Assembly (NCBI GenBank): GCA_023250175.1
Contig: JAHFBD010000056.1
Span: forward strand, 1 to 11,337
Length of the DNA: 11,337 nucleotides
Source of the DNA: Candidatus Melainabacteria bacterium
Lineage (GTDB): Bacteria > Cyanobacteriota > Vampirovibrionia > 2-02-FULL-35-15
Direction of reading: 5' to 3'
The stretch's first letter is position 1. Each line of letters begins with the position of its first letter. Shown piece by piece: positions 5,301 to 11,337 of this stretch. Position numbers and translations under genes: made by a program. The notes below the pieces were generated by a model that was not told the DNA's origin, ran no database searches, and saw only the letters and a list, made by a program, of their open reading frames with translations.

Positions 5301-7442
5301 TTATAGTTTAGTTGTACACCTTGAACCAGTCCATCCTGAATCGCAAGTACAAATATTTGGTGCTGTACACGCCCCGTGTCCACCACAGGTTGGTGAACAT
5401 ACTGGTGTAGTGCATGTTGCTCCACTCCAGCCTGAATTACAGGTACAAGTATTTGGTGCTGTGCATGCTCCATTTACACATGATGGTGAACATATCGGTG
5501 TAGCACATGTTGCTCCACTCCAGCCTGAATTACAGGTACAAGTATTTGGTGCTGTGCATGCTCCATTTACACATGATGGTGAACATACTGGTGTAGTGCA
5601 TGTTGCTCCAGTCCAACCTGAATTACAGGTACAAGTATTTGGTGCTGTACATGCTCCATTTACACATGATGGTGAACATACTGGTGTAGTGCATGTTGCT
5701 CCAGTCCAACCTGAATTACAAGTACAAAGACCAGTTGTGCAACTTGCATTTGTACCACAAGATGAACCATCAGCAACTGGTGGGTTTGAACAAGAGCCAG
5801 TAGAAGGGTCACAGGTACCTGGAGAATGACATTGGTCCTGAGCGGTACAAGTTACCGGATGATTTCCAGAACAGCTACCACTTTGACAAGAGTCAGCTTG
5901 AGTACAAGCATTACCATCATCACAAGATGAACCATCAGCGACTGGTGGATTTGAACAAGAGCCAGTAGAAGGGTCACAGGTACCTGGAGAATGACATTGG
6001 TCCTGAGCGGTACAAGTTACTGGATGATTTCCAGAACAGCTACCACTTTGACAAGAGTCAGCTTGAGTACAAGCATTACCATCATCACAAGATGAACCAT
6101 CAGCAACTGGTGGATTTGAACAAGAGCCAGTAGAAGGGTCACAGGTACCTGGAGAATGACATTGGTCTTGAGCAGTACAAGTTACTGGATGATTTCCAGA
6201 ACAGCTACCACTTTGACAAGAGTCAGCTTGAGTACAAGCATTACCATCATCACAAGATGAACCATCAGCAACTGGTGGGTTTGAACAAGAGCCAGTAGAA
6301 GGGTCACAGGTACCTGGAGAATGACATTGGTCCTGAGCAGTACAAGTTACTGGATGATTTCCAGAACAGCTACCACTTTGACAAGAGTCAGCTTGAGTAC
6401 AAGCATTGCCATCATCACAAGATGAACCATCAGCAACTGGTGGATTTGAACAAGAGCCAGTAGAAGGGTCACAGGAACCTGGCGAATGACATTGGTCTTG
6501 AGCAGTACAAGTTACACCATTACAACGATTAGTGTCACAGGCAGGCCCAGACCAGCCTTCATTACAGGTACACATATTTACATCAGTGCATGTTCCATTT
6601 ATACATGATGGTGAACATACTGGTGTAGTGCATGTTGCTCCACTCCAGCCTGAATTACAGGTACAAGTATTTGGTGCTGTACATGCTCCGTTTACACAGG
6701 ATGGTGAACATATTGGTGTAGTGCATGTTGCTCCACTCCAACCGGGTTGACAAGTACAACTTCCATTTCCAGTCATTCCATCATTACACATGCCATTTAC
6801 AGAACATACACAAGGAGTGCAATTGGGACCATAAAATCCTGGTTGACACATCGAGCAATCGTTGCCATTAAAGCCAGGTAGACATTTTCTTGATAAATTG
6901 TTTGTGCTAACTTCTAATTCACTTGCTACAACTCTTGTCGTAAGCTTTTTACCATCTACTTTTGCTTGTAAAATGTAACTGGCTGGTGTTGAAGCAACTA
7001 AACTGATGCTTAAAACCTTACTTTTTTTATTACCTGAAAGTAGAGCAAGTCTTGATAATCTTTTTGCATTTTTTACATTTTTTATATTAAATACTACTGA
7101 GCCATCATCACCAGAAATTATTGCTCGGTTTTTTCCTTTATCTTTGCTTTCAGGCACAATAATTTCTAAACCGTTTAATAATGTATCTTCATCTATAGAA
7201 CAGTTTGTACATTTTGCATCAATAACACTTACACTAACTCTTCTTGCTTTAGAGCCAAGTTGTAATTCTATTGTAGAAGTTTCATTTAAACTAATGTTAT
7301 ATTCCTGAGAAGAAAATTGAGGGTAAGGAGATTGTATTCTCTTTGAACTTGCATCTGCAATTATTGATTGAATATTCAGTTGATTGAATAAAAAAACCAG
7401 TGCAAAAACTGAAATAACTAAAAACTTTTTATTGATTTTCAT
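5301..7442 (-). CDS. Secreted cysteine-rich mosaic protein: EGF-like units around a 55-residue tandem repeat
   Basis: A 713-residue exported protein. The signal peptide spans about residues 1-30 (lysines 2-6, hydrophobic core 7-28). Residues 31-186 are a non-repeated, probably beta-rich domain with one C-x2-C pair (78/81). From 187 the protein is built of disulfide modules. Residues 187-239 resemble laminin/EGF halves (GFYGPNC). EGF-like units of 31 residues start at 240 and 271, with pattern C-x4-C-x3-C-x4-C-x5-C-x-C and a GW(S/T)G turn. Then come four full and one partial 55-residue repeats (310-562, eight Cys each), and a half EGF unit (563-583). Four more EGF units start at 584, 615, 646 and 677 and reach the C-terminus. 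There is no C-terminal anchor or sorting motif, so it is released, or held by the N-terminal domain or partners. Adhesion or matrix binding is a guess from EGF-like architecture. ATG 7442 is preceded by AGAGGGG. The gene lies 275 bp downstream of the response regulator on the same strand. Confidence 0.92.
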   Translation of the reverse strand: MKINKKFLVISVFALVFLFNQLNIQSIIADASSKRIQSPYPQFSSQEYNISLNETSTIELQLGSKARRVSVSVIDAKCTNCSIDEDTLLNGLEIIVPESKDKGKNRAIISGDDGSVVFNIKNVKNAKRLSRLALLSGNKKSKVLSISLVASTPASYILQAKVDGKKLTTRVVASELEVSTNNLSRKCLPGFNGNDCSMCQPGFYGPNCTPCVCSVNGMCNDGMTGNGSCTCQPGWSGATCTTPICSPSCVNGACTAPNTCTCNSGWSGATCTTPVCSPSCINGTCTDVNMCTCNEGWSGPACDTNRCNGVTCTAQDQCHSPGSCDPSTGSCSNPPVADGSSCDDGNACTQADSCQSGSCSGNHPVTCTAQDQCHSPGTCDPSTGSCSNPPVADGSSCDDGNACTQADSCQSGSCSGNHPVTCTAQDQCHSPGTCDPSTGSCSNPPVADGSSCDDGNACTQADSCQSGSCSGNHPVTCTAQDQCHSPGTCDPSTGSCSNPPVADGSSCDDGNACTQADSCQSGSCSGNHPVTCTAQDQCHSPGTCDPSTGSCSNPPVADGSSCGTNASCTTGLCTCNSGWTGATCTTPVCSPSCVNGACTAPNTCTCNSGWTGATCTTPVCSPSCVNGACTAPNTCTCNSGWSGATCATPICSPSCVNGACTAPNTCTCNSGWSGATCTTPVCSPTCGGHGACTAPNICTCDSGWTGSRCTTKL
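5302..5756 (-). repeat. C-terminal EGF-like repeat block, 93-bp units
   Basis: Four units with a 31-codon period (residues 584-713), preceded by a half unit at 563-583. The final unit carries one extra residue (CGGHGAC instead of CVNGAC). The DNA of neighbouring units is nearly identical, for example the repeated stretch GCTGTGCATGCTCCATTTAC on the plus strand. This indicates recent duplication or gene conversion rather than ancient divergence. Confidence 0.9.
5757..6515 (-). repeat. Tandem 165-bp repeat (55-residue, eight-cysteine module), 4.6 copies
   Basis: The plus-strand string ATTGG of the unit recurs at 5831, 5996, 6161, 6326 and 6491, an exact 165-bp period. Each full copy encodes a module beginning VTCTAQDQCHSPG, passing through DPSTGSCSNPPVADGSSC and DDGNACTQADSC, and ending SGNHP, with Cys at unit positions 3, 9, 15, 22, 33, 39, 45 and 50. 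Copies differ at only a few, mostly synonymous, bases (such as GCGG/GCAG and GGTCC/GGTCT). The last copy stops after 33 residues and joins an EGF half unit. 'DDGNACT'-type repeats occur in large surface proteins of several environmental bacteria. Confidence 0.95.
6516..6884 (-). repeat. N-terminal EGF-like repeat block
   Basis: Encodes residues 187-309: divergent EGF/laminin-like halves followed by two 31-residue EGF units (240-270, 271-301). The DNA of the 240-270 unit (6633-6725) is close to that of the C-terminal EGF units more than 1 kb away. The 55-residue array therefore looks inserted into, or expanded within, an originally continuous EGF array. Confidence 0.85.
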
Positions 7443-7446
7443 TTTT

Positions 7447-7453
7447 CCCCTCT
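7447..7453 (-). promoter_or_regulatory. Ribosome binding site of the EGF-repeat gene
   Basis: On the minus strand, AGAGGGG lies four bases before ATG 7442. The spacing is slightly short, but the match is good and it supports this start. Confidence 0.6.
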
Positions 7454-7468
7454 TTAATAAATTTTCTT

Positions 7469-7497
7469 TATATAAACTATGCTCAGACTTTTCTCCA
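7469..7497 (-). promoter_or_regulatory. Candidate promoter of the EGF-repeat gene
   Basis: On the minus strand, TGGAGA (7492-7497) and TATATA (7469-7474) are spaced by 17 bp, giving 4/6 and 4-5/6 consensus matches. A transcript from here would have a leader of about 20 nt. An alternative pair further upstream, TTGTAA and TAAATT with 18-bp spacing, lies closer to the shared 36-bp element. The 275-bp gap to the response regulator holds no gene, and no GC-rich terminator is visible after the regulator. Confidence 0.3.
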
Positions 7498-7608
7498 GAT
7501 TAACTTTAGCAGTAAGGAATTATTTAGCAAGAATACCTAAAGATTTGCTATTTCTTTCTAATTCGAATTAATATTCCATAATTTAGAACTTACTCTTAAA
7601 GATTTACA

Positions 7609-7644
7609 AATAAAAACTTTGACTAAAAGTACTAGAACTTTCAG
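7609..7644 (-). promoter_or_regulatory. Copy 1 of a shared 36-bp intergenic element (putative operator)
   Basis: Read on the minus strand, toward the EGF-repeat gene, it has the blocks CTGAAAG, two variable bases, CTAGTACTTT, five variable bases, and AAAGTTTTTATT. It matches the element at 10219-10254 at 27 of 36 positions without gaps. The core forms a 20-bp dyad, TGAAAG-N8-CTTTTA (5 of 6 pairs). It ends 166 bp before ATG 7442. The binding factor is unknown; the LuxR-type regulator encoded next to it is the obvious candidate (inference). Confidence 0.55.
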
Positions 7645-7717
7645 CTATATTTTTAAATTCGAGTATTTCTAAGTTAAGATGATTTACATATAACTAGCAA
7701 TAATTTTGTTTATTTTA

Positions 7718-8374
7718 TTAATCATTATTTTCTGATTTAAAGTTAACTAGTCCTGCTTTTATTGCAATTGCTGTTGCCTGTGATCTGTTCGAAATTCTAA
7801 GCTTTGCAAAGATTTTTCCTATATGATTTTTGATAGTAGAAATACTTACAAATAAAATCTTTGCTATTTCTTCATTACTTTTCCCTTCAGCGATAAGAGA
7901 TAAAACTTCTTTCTCTTTATTTGTAAGGTTAAGGTTTTCAAGTTCTTTTTGAAGAAATATCTTTTCACTTCCATCATGCACTTTTTCTTTTTTTTGTCTT
8001 TCAATTGCAAATTGTATTGAACTTATAAGCCGGACACTGTCAGTCTTTCCTTTTACAAGGTAATCTTGGGCTCCCTCTTTAACGATTTTTATTGCAGTAC
8101 TTTCATTATCAAGGCTTGTTAAAACCACAGTAGGAATGAAGGGAAATTGTTTATGAACAGAAAGAAATGTATCAATTCCTTTGCTCCCAGGAAGCGAAAG
8201 ATCTAAAAGTACAATATCTATTTCTCCGTTTTCAAGATATTTAAATCCCTGAGATAGCTGGCTAGCATGAATTAGTTTATAATTAGACTCAGTTGCTTTA
8301 CTTAACATATTTTGAACAAGCAAAACGTAACCAGGATTATCTTCTACTAAAAGGATATTAATATTCTTTGTCAT
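7718..8374 (-). CDS. Response regulator, REC plus LuxR/NarL-type DNA-binding domain
   Basis: A cytosolic transcription regulator of 218 residues. The receiver domain (about 5-125) has Glu11/Asp12, phospho-acceptor Asp58 in VLLDLSLPGS, Thr86/Ser87, and Lys108 in GAQDYLVKGK. A charged linker (126-147) leads to a LuxR-type helix-turn-helix (about 148-213) with LTNKEKEVLSLIAEGKSNEEIA and STIKNHIGKIFAKLRISNRS, intact throughout. Its REC sequence (EDNPG...GAQDYLVKG...AIERQ) resembles receivers often found stand-alone or fused to signalling domains, here joined to an HTH. It starts 46 bp after the sensor kinase stop, so the two form an operon and almost certainly a cognate pair. The ribosome site GGAG is 12 nt before ATG 8374, a little far. 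No clear terminator follows. Likely targets include the flanking genes carrying the 36-bp element (inference). Confidence 0.93.
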   Translation of the reverse strand: MTKNINILLVEDNPGYVLLVQNMLSKATESNYKLIHASQLSQGFKYLENGEIDIVLLDLSLPGSKGIDTFLSVHKQFPFIPTVVLTSLDNESTAIKIVKEGAQDYLVKGKTDSVRLISSIQFAIERQKKEKVHDGSEKIFLQKELENLNLTNKEKEVLSLIAEGKSNEEIAKILFVSISTIKNHIGKIFAKLRISNRSQATAIAIKAGLVNFKSENND

Positions 8375-8420
8375 CTTTTTTATTTACTCCAATTATTTAG
8401 AACTGTATATGTTAGCCATT

Positions 8421-10043
8421 TTAATTTGTTTCTTGCTCTGAAGATTCAGTTTTATTTATAAAAGGTAATGTAAAATAAAATGTAGAACCTTTTGCTGGTA
8501 CTGACTCTACCCAAAGCGTTCCATTATGCTGCTCTACAATCTTTTTACTTATTGCGAGACCGATGCCAGTACCAGAATACTTGTCCATGCTGTGTAGCCG
8601 GTAGAAAATCTCAAAAATACTTTCTTTGTATTTAGGATCAATTCCTATACCATTATCGCTGATTGAAAATATCCATTCATTGTTAGTGCGATTAGCCTTA
8701 ACATGGATCTTTGGTTGTTCCTTGCTTCTATATTTTATTGCATTACTAATTAAATTTTGCATAAGCTGGACAAGCTGTGATGAATTTCCATCTACTTCTT
8801 CTGGTAAAGGGTTATTTGTTATTACAGCCTTACTTTCACTAATTGTATGTGAAAGATTTTTTACAGCATTTTTAAAGACCACAGCAAAGTTTACTTTTTT
8901 AAGTATCTTTTTAGATTTGTTAACCTTTGAATATTCAAGTAAATCTGTAATTAAAATTTTCATTCTTTGTGAGCTACTTATAGCTTGTTTTATGTATTCA
9001 TTTCCTTTATCATCCAATTTATCCATATACTCATCCTGTAAAAGCTGGGTAAAACTTGTAATCATATGAAGAGGTTCTTGCAAATCATGTGAAGCAATAT
9101 ATGCAAACTGTTCAAGTTCTTTATTTGACCGGGCTAATTCTACTTCTACTTCTTTTCTTGCCAGAATATGGTTTTCGAGATCCTGATTGGTTTTTTCTAA
9201 AATTATTCTGCCCTGTTTTTCTCTCTGGGCAAGATACATTGACCATGAAAGAATAGCACCCATAAGAAATCCTAAAACCAGAATAATTACCGGTAAGTAG
9301 GTTTTTTCCTTGTTGATTTTTTCTACTTTTGGAGAAACCTTCAATTCCCAGATAGCATTATGGATATTTAGCTTAGTTACAGATTGAAATTTGTTTTGTT
9401 GTTTTGGTATTGGTAGATGATCTAAATATAGTTCTTTGTTGTCATCATAAATTTCTAAAGAATAATCGGTTGTGAAATTTTTGCTTATCGTGTTACTAAT
9501 AAAGGTAGTTACACCAAATATACCAACTTTAAAACCATTAATATTACTTTCTGTAACAATAGGGATAAGAACCAGAAAGTATCGATATCCTGGAATAATT
9601 TCTACGCTATTAGAAACTACAACACTTGGAAATTCTTTATTCTTTATATTGATGTTGCTAAGAACTTGCCTTATTTTTTTCAGATGCTCAAGATTTAACG
9701 ATTGTGCAGCAGTACTGCTTTTTGCAATCTGTTTATAATTAAACAACTTATCAAATAAAAGAATATACTGACAACTTTGATAATGTGCTATATATAAATT
9801 TGCATCTAAATTTAAACTACTACTGTCTATACTCCAGCGTTTTGCCAGGTTTTGCAATGCAATAATTCTACTTTCAAGATGCGTTGAAATAGAATTTCTT
9901 AGATTTTCTGATTCAATTTGAACGGTAAATCTTACCTGATTATCTTCGTAATTTTTAAGTCCTAACCACAAAAAGGTTGAAATACCGATAATTAAAACAG
10001 CAGGAAGTAAAATTAAAAACCAGTTTAGTTTATATAATTTCAT
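8421..10043 (-). CDS. Membrane sensor histidine kinase with periplasmic CHASE-like sensor
   Basis: A 540-residue inner-membrane kinase that autophosphorylates and passes phosphate to the adjacent regulator. TM1 is at about 8-28, a periplasmic region of about 220 residues (29-248) follows, then TM2 at about 249-272 and a cytosolic coiled coil (about 272-308). The sensor region opens with SRIIALQNLAKRW (58-70) and later DANLYIAHYQ, a pattern seen in CHASE-type extracellular sensors; the ligand is unknown. There is no PAS or HAMP. The HisKA box SHDLQEPLHMITSF has His319 (the usual Arg after PL is His here). HATPase motifs: QNLISNAIKY (N-box), DNGIGI (463-468), YRLH (F-box region), GTGIGLA (491-497). 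The C-terminal form resembles cyanobacterial/phytochrome-type kinases. ATG 10043 is preceded by GTGA five bases away; GTG 10052 would add three residues and lacks a ribosome site. It is divergent from the Ser-rich protein gene, with 277 bp between them. Confidence 0.93.
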   Translation of the reverse strand: MKLYKLNWFLILLPAVLIIGISTFLWLGLKNYEDNQVRFTVQIESENLRNSISTHLESRIIALQNLAKRWSIDSSSLNLDANLYIAHYQSCQYILLFDKLFNYKQIAKSSTAAQSLNLEHLKKIRQVLSNINIKNKEFPSVVVSNSVEIIPGYRYFLVLIPIVTESNINGFKVGIFGVTTFISNTISKNFTTDYSLEIYDDNKELYLDHLPIPKQQNKFQSVTKLNIHNAIWELKVSPKVEKINKEKTYLPVIILVLGFLMGAILSWSMYLAQREKQGRIILEKTNQDLENHILARKEVEVELARSNKELEQFAYIASHDLQEPLHMITSFTQLLQDEYMDKLDDKGNEYIKQAISSSQRMKILITDLLEYSKVNKSKKILKKVNFAVVFKNAVKNLSHTISESKAVITNNPLPEEVDGNSSQLVQLMQNLISNAIKYRSKEQPKIHVKANRTNNEWIFSISDNGIGIDPKYKESIFEIFYRLHSMDKYSGTGIGLAISKKIVEQHNGTLWVESVPAKGSTFYFTLPFINKTESSEQETN

Positions 10044-10218
10044 AAGACTCACTATTTTAGTATTTTTTAGTACTCAATTAGATTGTGCCTTGAGCTTTAA
10101 ATAAGCTATTAATTCAATAAGAAAACAAATTAAAACAAAATATAGATATTAAGGATAAGTTTAGAATTTCTTAATAATTCAAATCTGTATCTAGTCATGT
10201 AGCTAATTAGTTTATTGT

Positions 10219-10254
10219 CTGAAAGGCCTAGTACTTTCATCTAAAAGTTTTAAT
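10219..10254 (+). promoter_or_regulatory. Copy 2 of the shared 36-bp intergenic element (putative operator)
   Basis: Read on the plus strand, toward the Ser-rich secreted protein, it has CTGAAAG, two variable bases, CTAGTACTTT, five variable bases, and AAAAGTTTTAAT. It is 27/36 identical to 7609-7644. Here the dyad TGAAAG-N8-CTTTCA is perfect over six pairs, with the inner CTAGTA conserved between copies. It lies 66 bp before ATG 10321, and within the divergent spacer to the kinase gene, so it could serve both. The rest of the spacer (10044-10218) is AT-rich with no gene visible. Confidence 0.55.
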
Positions 10255-10277
10255 GCTCAGGTAAGTAATCCTATACA
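10249..10277 (+). promoter_or_regulatory. Weak candidate promoter of the Ser-rich protein gene
   Basis: TTTAAT (10249-10254) and TATACA (10272-10277) are spaced by 17 bp. The -35 is poor (3/6) and overlaps the end of the 36-bp element. That arrangement is typical of activator-dependent promoters, where a bound regulator compensates for a weak -35. The reading is tentative. Confidence 0.3.
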
Positions 10278-10320
10278 CTAAGTTTTGTACAAAATACCAG
10301 GGTTTAAGCAAATTATTTTA

Positions 10321-11337
10321 ATGAATAAAAATTTACAGATAAAAATAAAAAAAATTCTTATAAGCTTGTCATTAGTGTTATTCATTAATTTACCGATTAT
10401 AACAACACTTATTTCAGGTAAAAATGTTCTTGGTCTTATAGGAGCTAAATCATTTGTTGCACAAGCAGCTCCTCACCGAAGAACTTTCAAATCTGTAACA
10501 TCAAAAGTAAGTAAAAACTTTACACCGAAATTTGTAAGTAGTACAACAAGTGGTACTGCCTCATGTACAAGTGGTTCTGTCGTTTGTACCTCAGGGCTTG
10601 TACCCTCTTGTACTATGAGTGAGTCTCCACTTTGTGCAGATGCTGCTATGACAAGTAACTCAAACACAGGAACTGTACCTACGTGTTGTGATGGGAGTAT
10701 TCCTGGAAGTATGTGTAATGATTCTGGATTGTCATGTGTAGCTGCCTCATCAAGCAGTAGTAGCTCATCATCATCAAGTGGTGGCTCAAGCACATCAAGT
10801 GGTGGCTCAAGCACATCAAGTGGTGGGTCAAGCACATCAAGCGGTGGGTCAAGCACATCAAGTAGTAGCTCCTCTTCGTCATCAAGCGGTGGGTCAAGCA
10901 CATCAAGCGGTGGCTCAAGCACATCAAGTGGTGGATCAAGCACATCAAGTGGTGGATCAAGCACATCAAGTAGCGGCGGATCAAGTACATCAAGTAGTGG
11001 AAATAATCCAGTTGCAGTCACAAATCTTGGCTGTACCTATTCCCTCTGTGGTTCTTTGTGTTGTATAAACGGTTGTTGTCCTACTAATAAGTTAACCTGC
11101 ATAGACTTCTTGGATTGTATATCATTATCAGGATCATCTGGAGCTAGCCAGCTTATAAGCAGTGGGGCTTCTTCAGGAAATCTAGGATCTTCAGGAAATC
11201 TAGGATCCTCAGGAAATCTAGGATCTTCAGGAAATCTAGGATCTTCGGGAAATCTAGGATCTTCAGGAAATTTAGGATCTTCAGGAAATCTTATAATAGA
11301 TCAATCTAATACTTCAGGTGCTACACTTGGAATAGAT
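10321..11337 (+). CDS. Secreted Ser/Gly/Thr-repeat protein with cysteine clusters, C-terminus cut by window edge
   Basis: Open for 339 codons from ATG 10321 to the last base with no stop; the function is not recognised. Residues 1-11 are Lys-rich and 12-33 hydrophobic, followed by AQA/A (47-50), a possible late signal-peptidase site. Residues 82-139 hold eight Cys, including a CC pair at 122-123. Residues 143-227 are a Ser-rich linker with nine GGSSTSS units split by poly-Ser. Residues 238-266 hold eight more Cys in a dense pattern C-x4-C-x3-CC-x3-CC-x6-C-x5-C, suggesting a small disulfide-knotted fold. Residues 284-324 are seven SSGNLG units. This resembles a modular exported protein with flexible, possibly glycosylated linkers. 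No Shine-Dalgarno is visible; the start is chosen because it gives the signal peptide. It is divergent from the kinase and shares an upstream element with the EGF-repeat gene. Confidence 0.85.
   Translation, partial: MNKNLQIKIKKILISLSLVLFINLPIITTLISGKNVLGLIGAKSFVAQAAPHRRTFKSVTSKVSKNFTPKFVSSTTSGTASCTSGSVVCTSGLVPSCTMSESPLCADAAMTSNSNTGTVPTCCDGSIPGSMCNDSGLSCVAASSSSSSSSSSSGGSSTSSGGSSTSSGGSSTSSGGSSTSSSSSSSSSSGGSSTSSGGSSTSSGGSSTSSGGSSTSSSGGSSTSSSGNNPVAVTNLGCTYSLCGSLCCINGCCPTNKLTCIDFLDCISLSGSSGASQLISSGASSGNLGSSGNLGSSGNLGSSGNLGSSGNLGSSGNLGSSGNLIIDQSNTSGATLGID
10780..10995 (+). repeat. 21-bp repeats encoding GGSSTSS, nine units
   Basis: Units start at residues 154, 161, 168, 175, 190, 197, 204, 211 and 219. 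They fall in two runs of four plus a single, separated by a poly-Ser insert (181-189). The base sequence is GGTGG(C/G/A) followed by TCAAGCACATCAAG(T/C). Third-position changes only suggest selection for the peptide or recent slippage. The run probably varies in length between strains. Confidence 0.93.
11170..11292 (+). repeat. 18-bp repeats encoding SSGNLG, seven units
   Basis: Seven consecutive hexapeptide units (residues 284-324, the last ending NLI) with the DNA unit TCTTCAGGAAATCTAGGA. They are almost identical at base level (single changes such as TCC, TCG, TTA). A regular hexapeptide with Leu every sixth residue could form a solenoid or an extended stalk. The repeat ends before the window does. 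Confidence 0.93.

Noticed and set aside
5410..5829. Open plus-strand frame across the EGF repeats, with a repetitive His/Val/Gln-rich product.
   Set aside because: It is antisense to a well-supported gene with signal peptide, ribosome site and conserved Cys pattern. Its repetitiveness is only the mirror of the real repeats. The same applies to 6532-6750.
5757..6515. Regularly spaced repeats that could suggest a CRISPR array.
   Set aside because: The repeats are contiguous with no unique spacers, keep a multiple-of-three period, and encode a conserved peptide. The same holds for the 93-, 21- and 18-bp repeats.
10065..10074. A third AGTACT-containing site upstream of the kinase (TTTTAGTACT).
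   Set aside because: It shares only the palindromic core and lacks the CTGAAAG half, so it is not counted as a copy of the 36-bp element.
7609..10254. The two 36-bp elements are inverted relative to each other and flank the kinase-regulator genes, as terminal inverted repeats or an invertible segment would.
   Set aside because: There is no transposase, recombinase or target duplication in the window, the elements are only 75% identical, and they are not at gene-module edges. An operator reading explains their consistent orientation toward the secreted genes better, but inversion is not strictly excluded.
10473..11021. Minus-strand frame encoding LDVLDPPL-type repeats, and other frames over the same repeats (10679-10993, 10778-11068).
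   Set aside because: These are shadow frames of the 21-bp repeat. The plus-strand frame from 10321 has a signal peptide and Cys clusters and runs through the whole region.

Overview
The window looks like chromosomal DNA from an AT-rich bacterium, probably diderm and probably an uncultured lineage. The evidence is signal peptides, a class A penicillin-binding protein, several predicted exported proteins and A/T-rich codon use throughout. Nothing here fixes the taxon. A non-photosynthetic cyanobacterial relative (Melainabacteria/Vampirovibrionia-like) or another low-GC candidate phylum would fit, but this is a guess. No phage, transposase, tRNA, rRNA or CRISPR was seen.

Left part (1-5139). A bifunctional PBP1A-type peptidoglycan synthase runs off the left edge on the minus strand. 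A terminator hairpin and a small exported Gly/Ala-rich protein lie upstream of it. Divergently, on the plus strand, come an unrecognised exported protein with its own Gly/Ala-rich hydrophobic stretch and then ilvE, a branched-chain amino acid aminotransferase. These are housekeeping or envelope genes. The unusual detail is that the hairpin ending the small gene sits just in front of the PBP start, with a perfect -10 hexamer immediately upstream of it.

Right part (5242-11337). A hybrid-free two-component pair (sensor kinase followed by a REC-LuxR response regulator, both minus strand) is bracketed by two genes for secreted, cysteine-rich, repeat-built proteins. On one side is a 713-residue mosaic of EGF-like units and 55-residue eight-cysteine repeats (minus strand). 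On the other is a divergent Ser/Gly/Thr-repeat protein with two cysteine clusters that runs off the right edge (plus strand).

The main observation is a 36-bp intergenic element, 27/36 identical without gaps, found once upstream of each of these two secreted-protein genes and in the same orientation relative to each gene. It contains a 20-bp dyad, TGAAAG-N8-CTTT(C/T)A. I infer that this is a shared operator, possibly bound by the LuxR-type regulator encoded between the two genes. That would make the right half one surface- or secretion-related regulon: sensor, regulator and two cysteine-rich exported products. The regulatory link is inference; the shared element, the gene layout and the repeats are read directly from the sequence.
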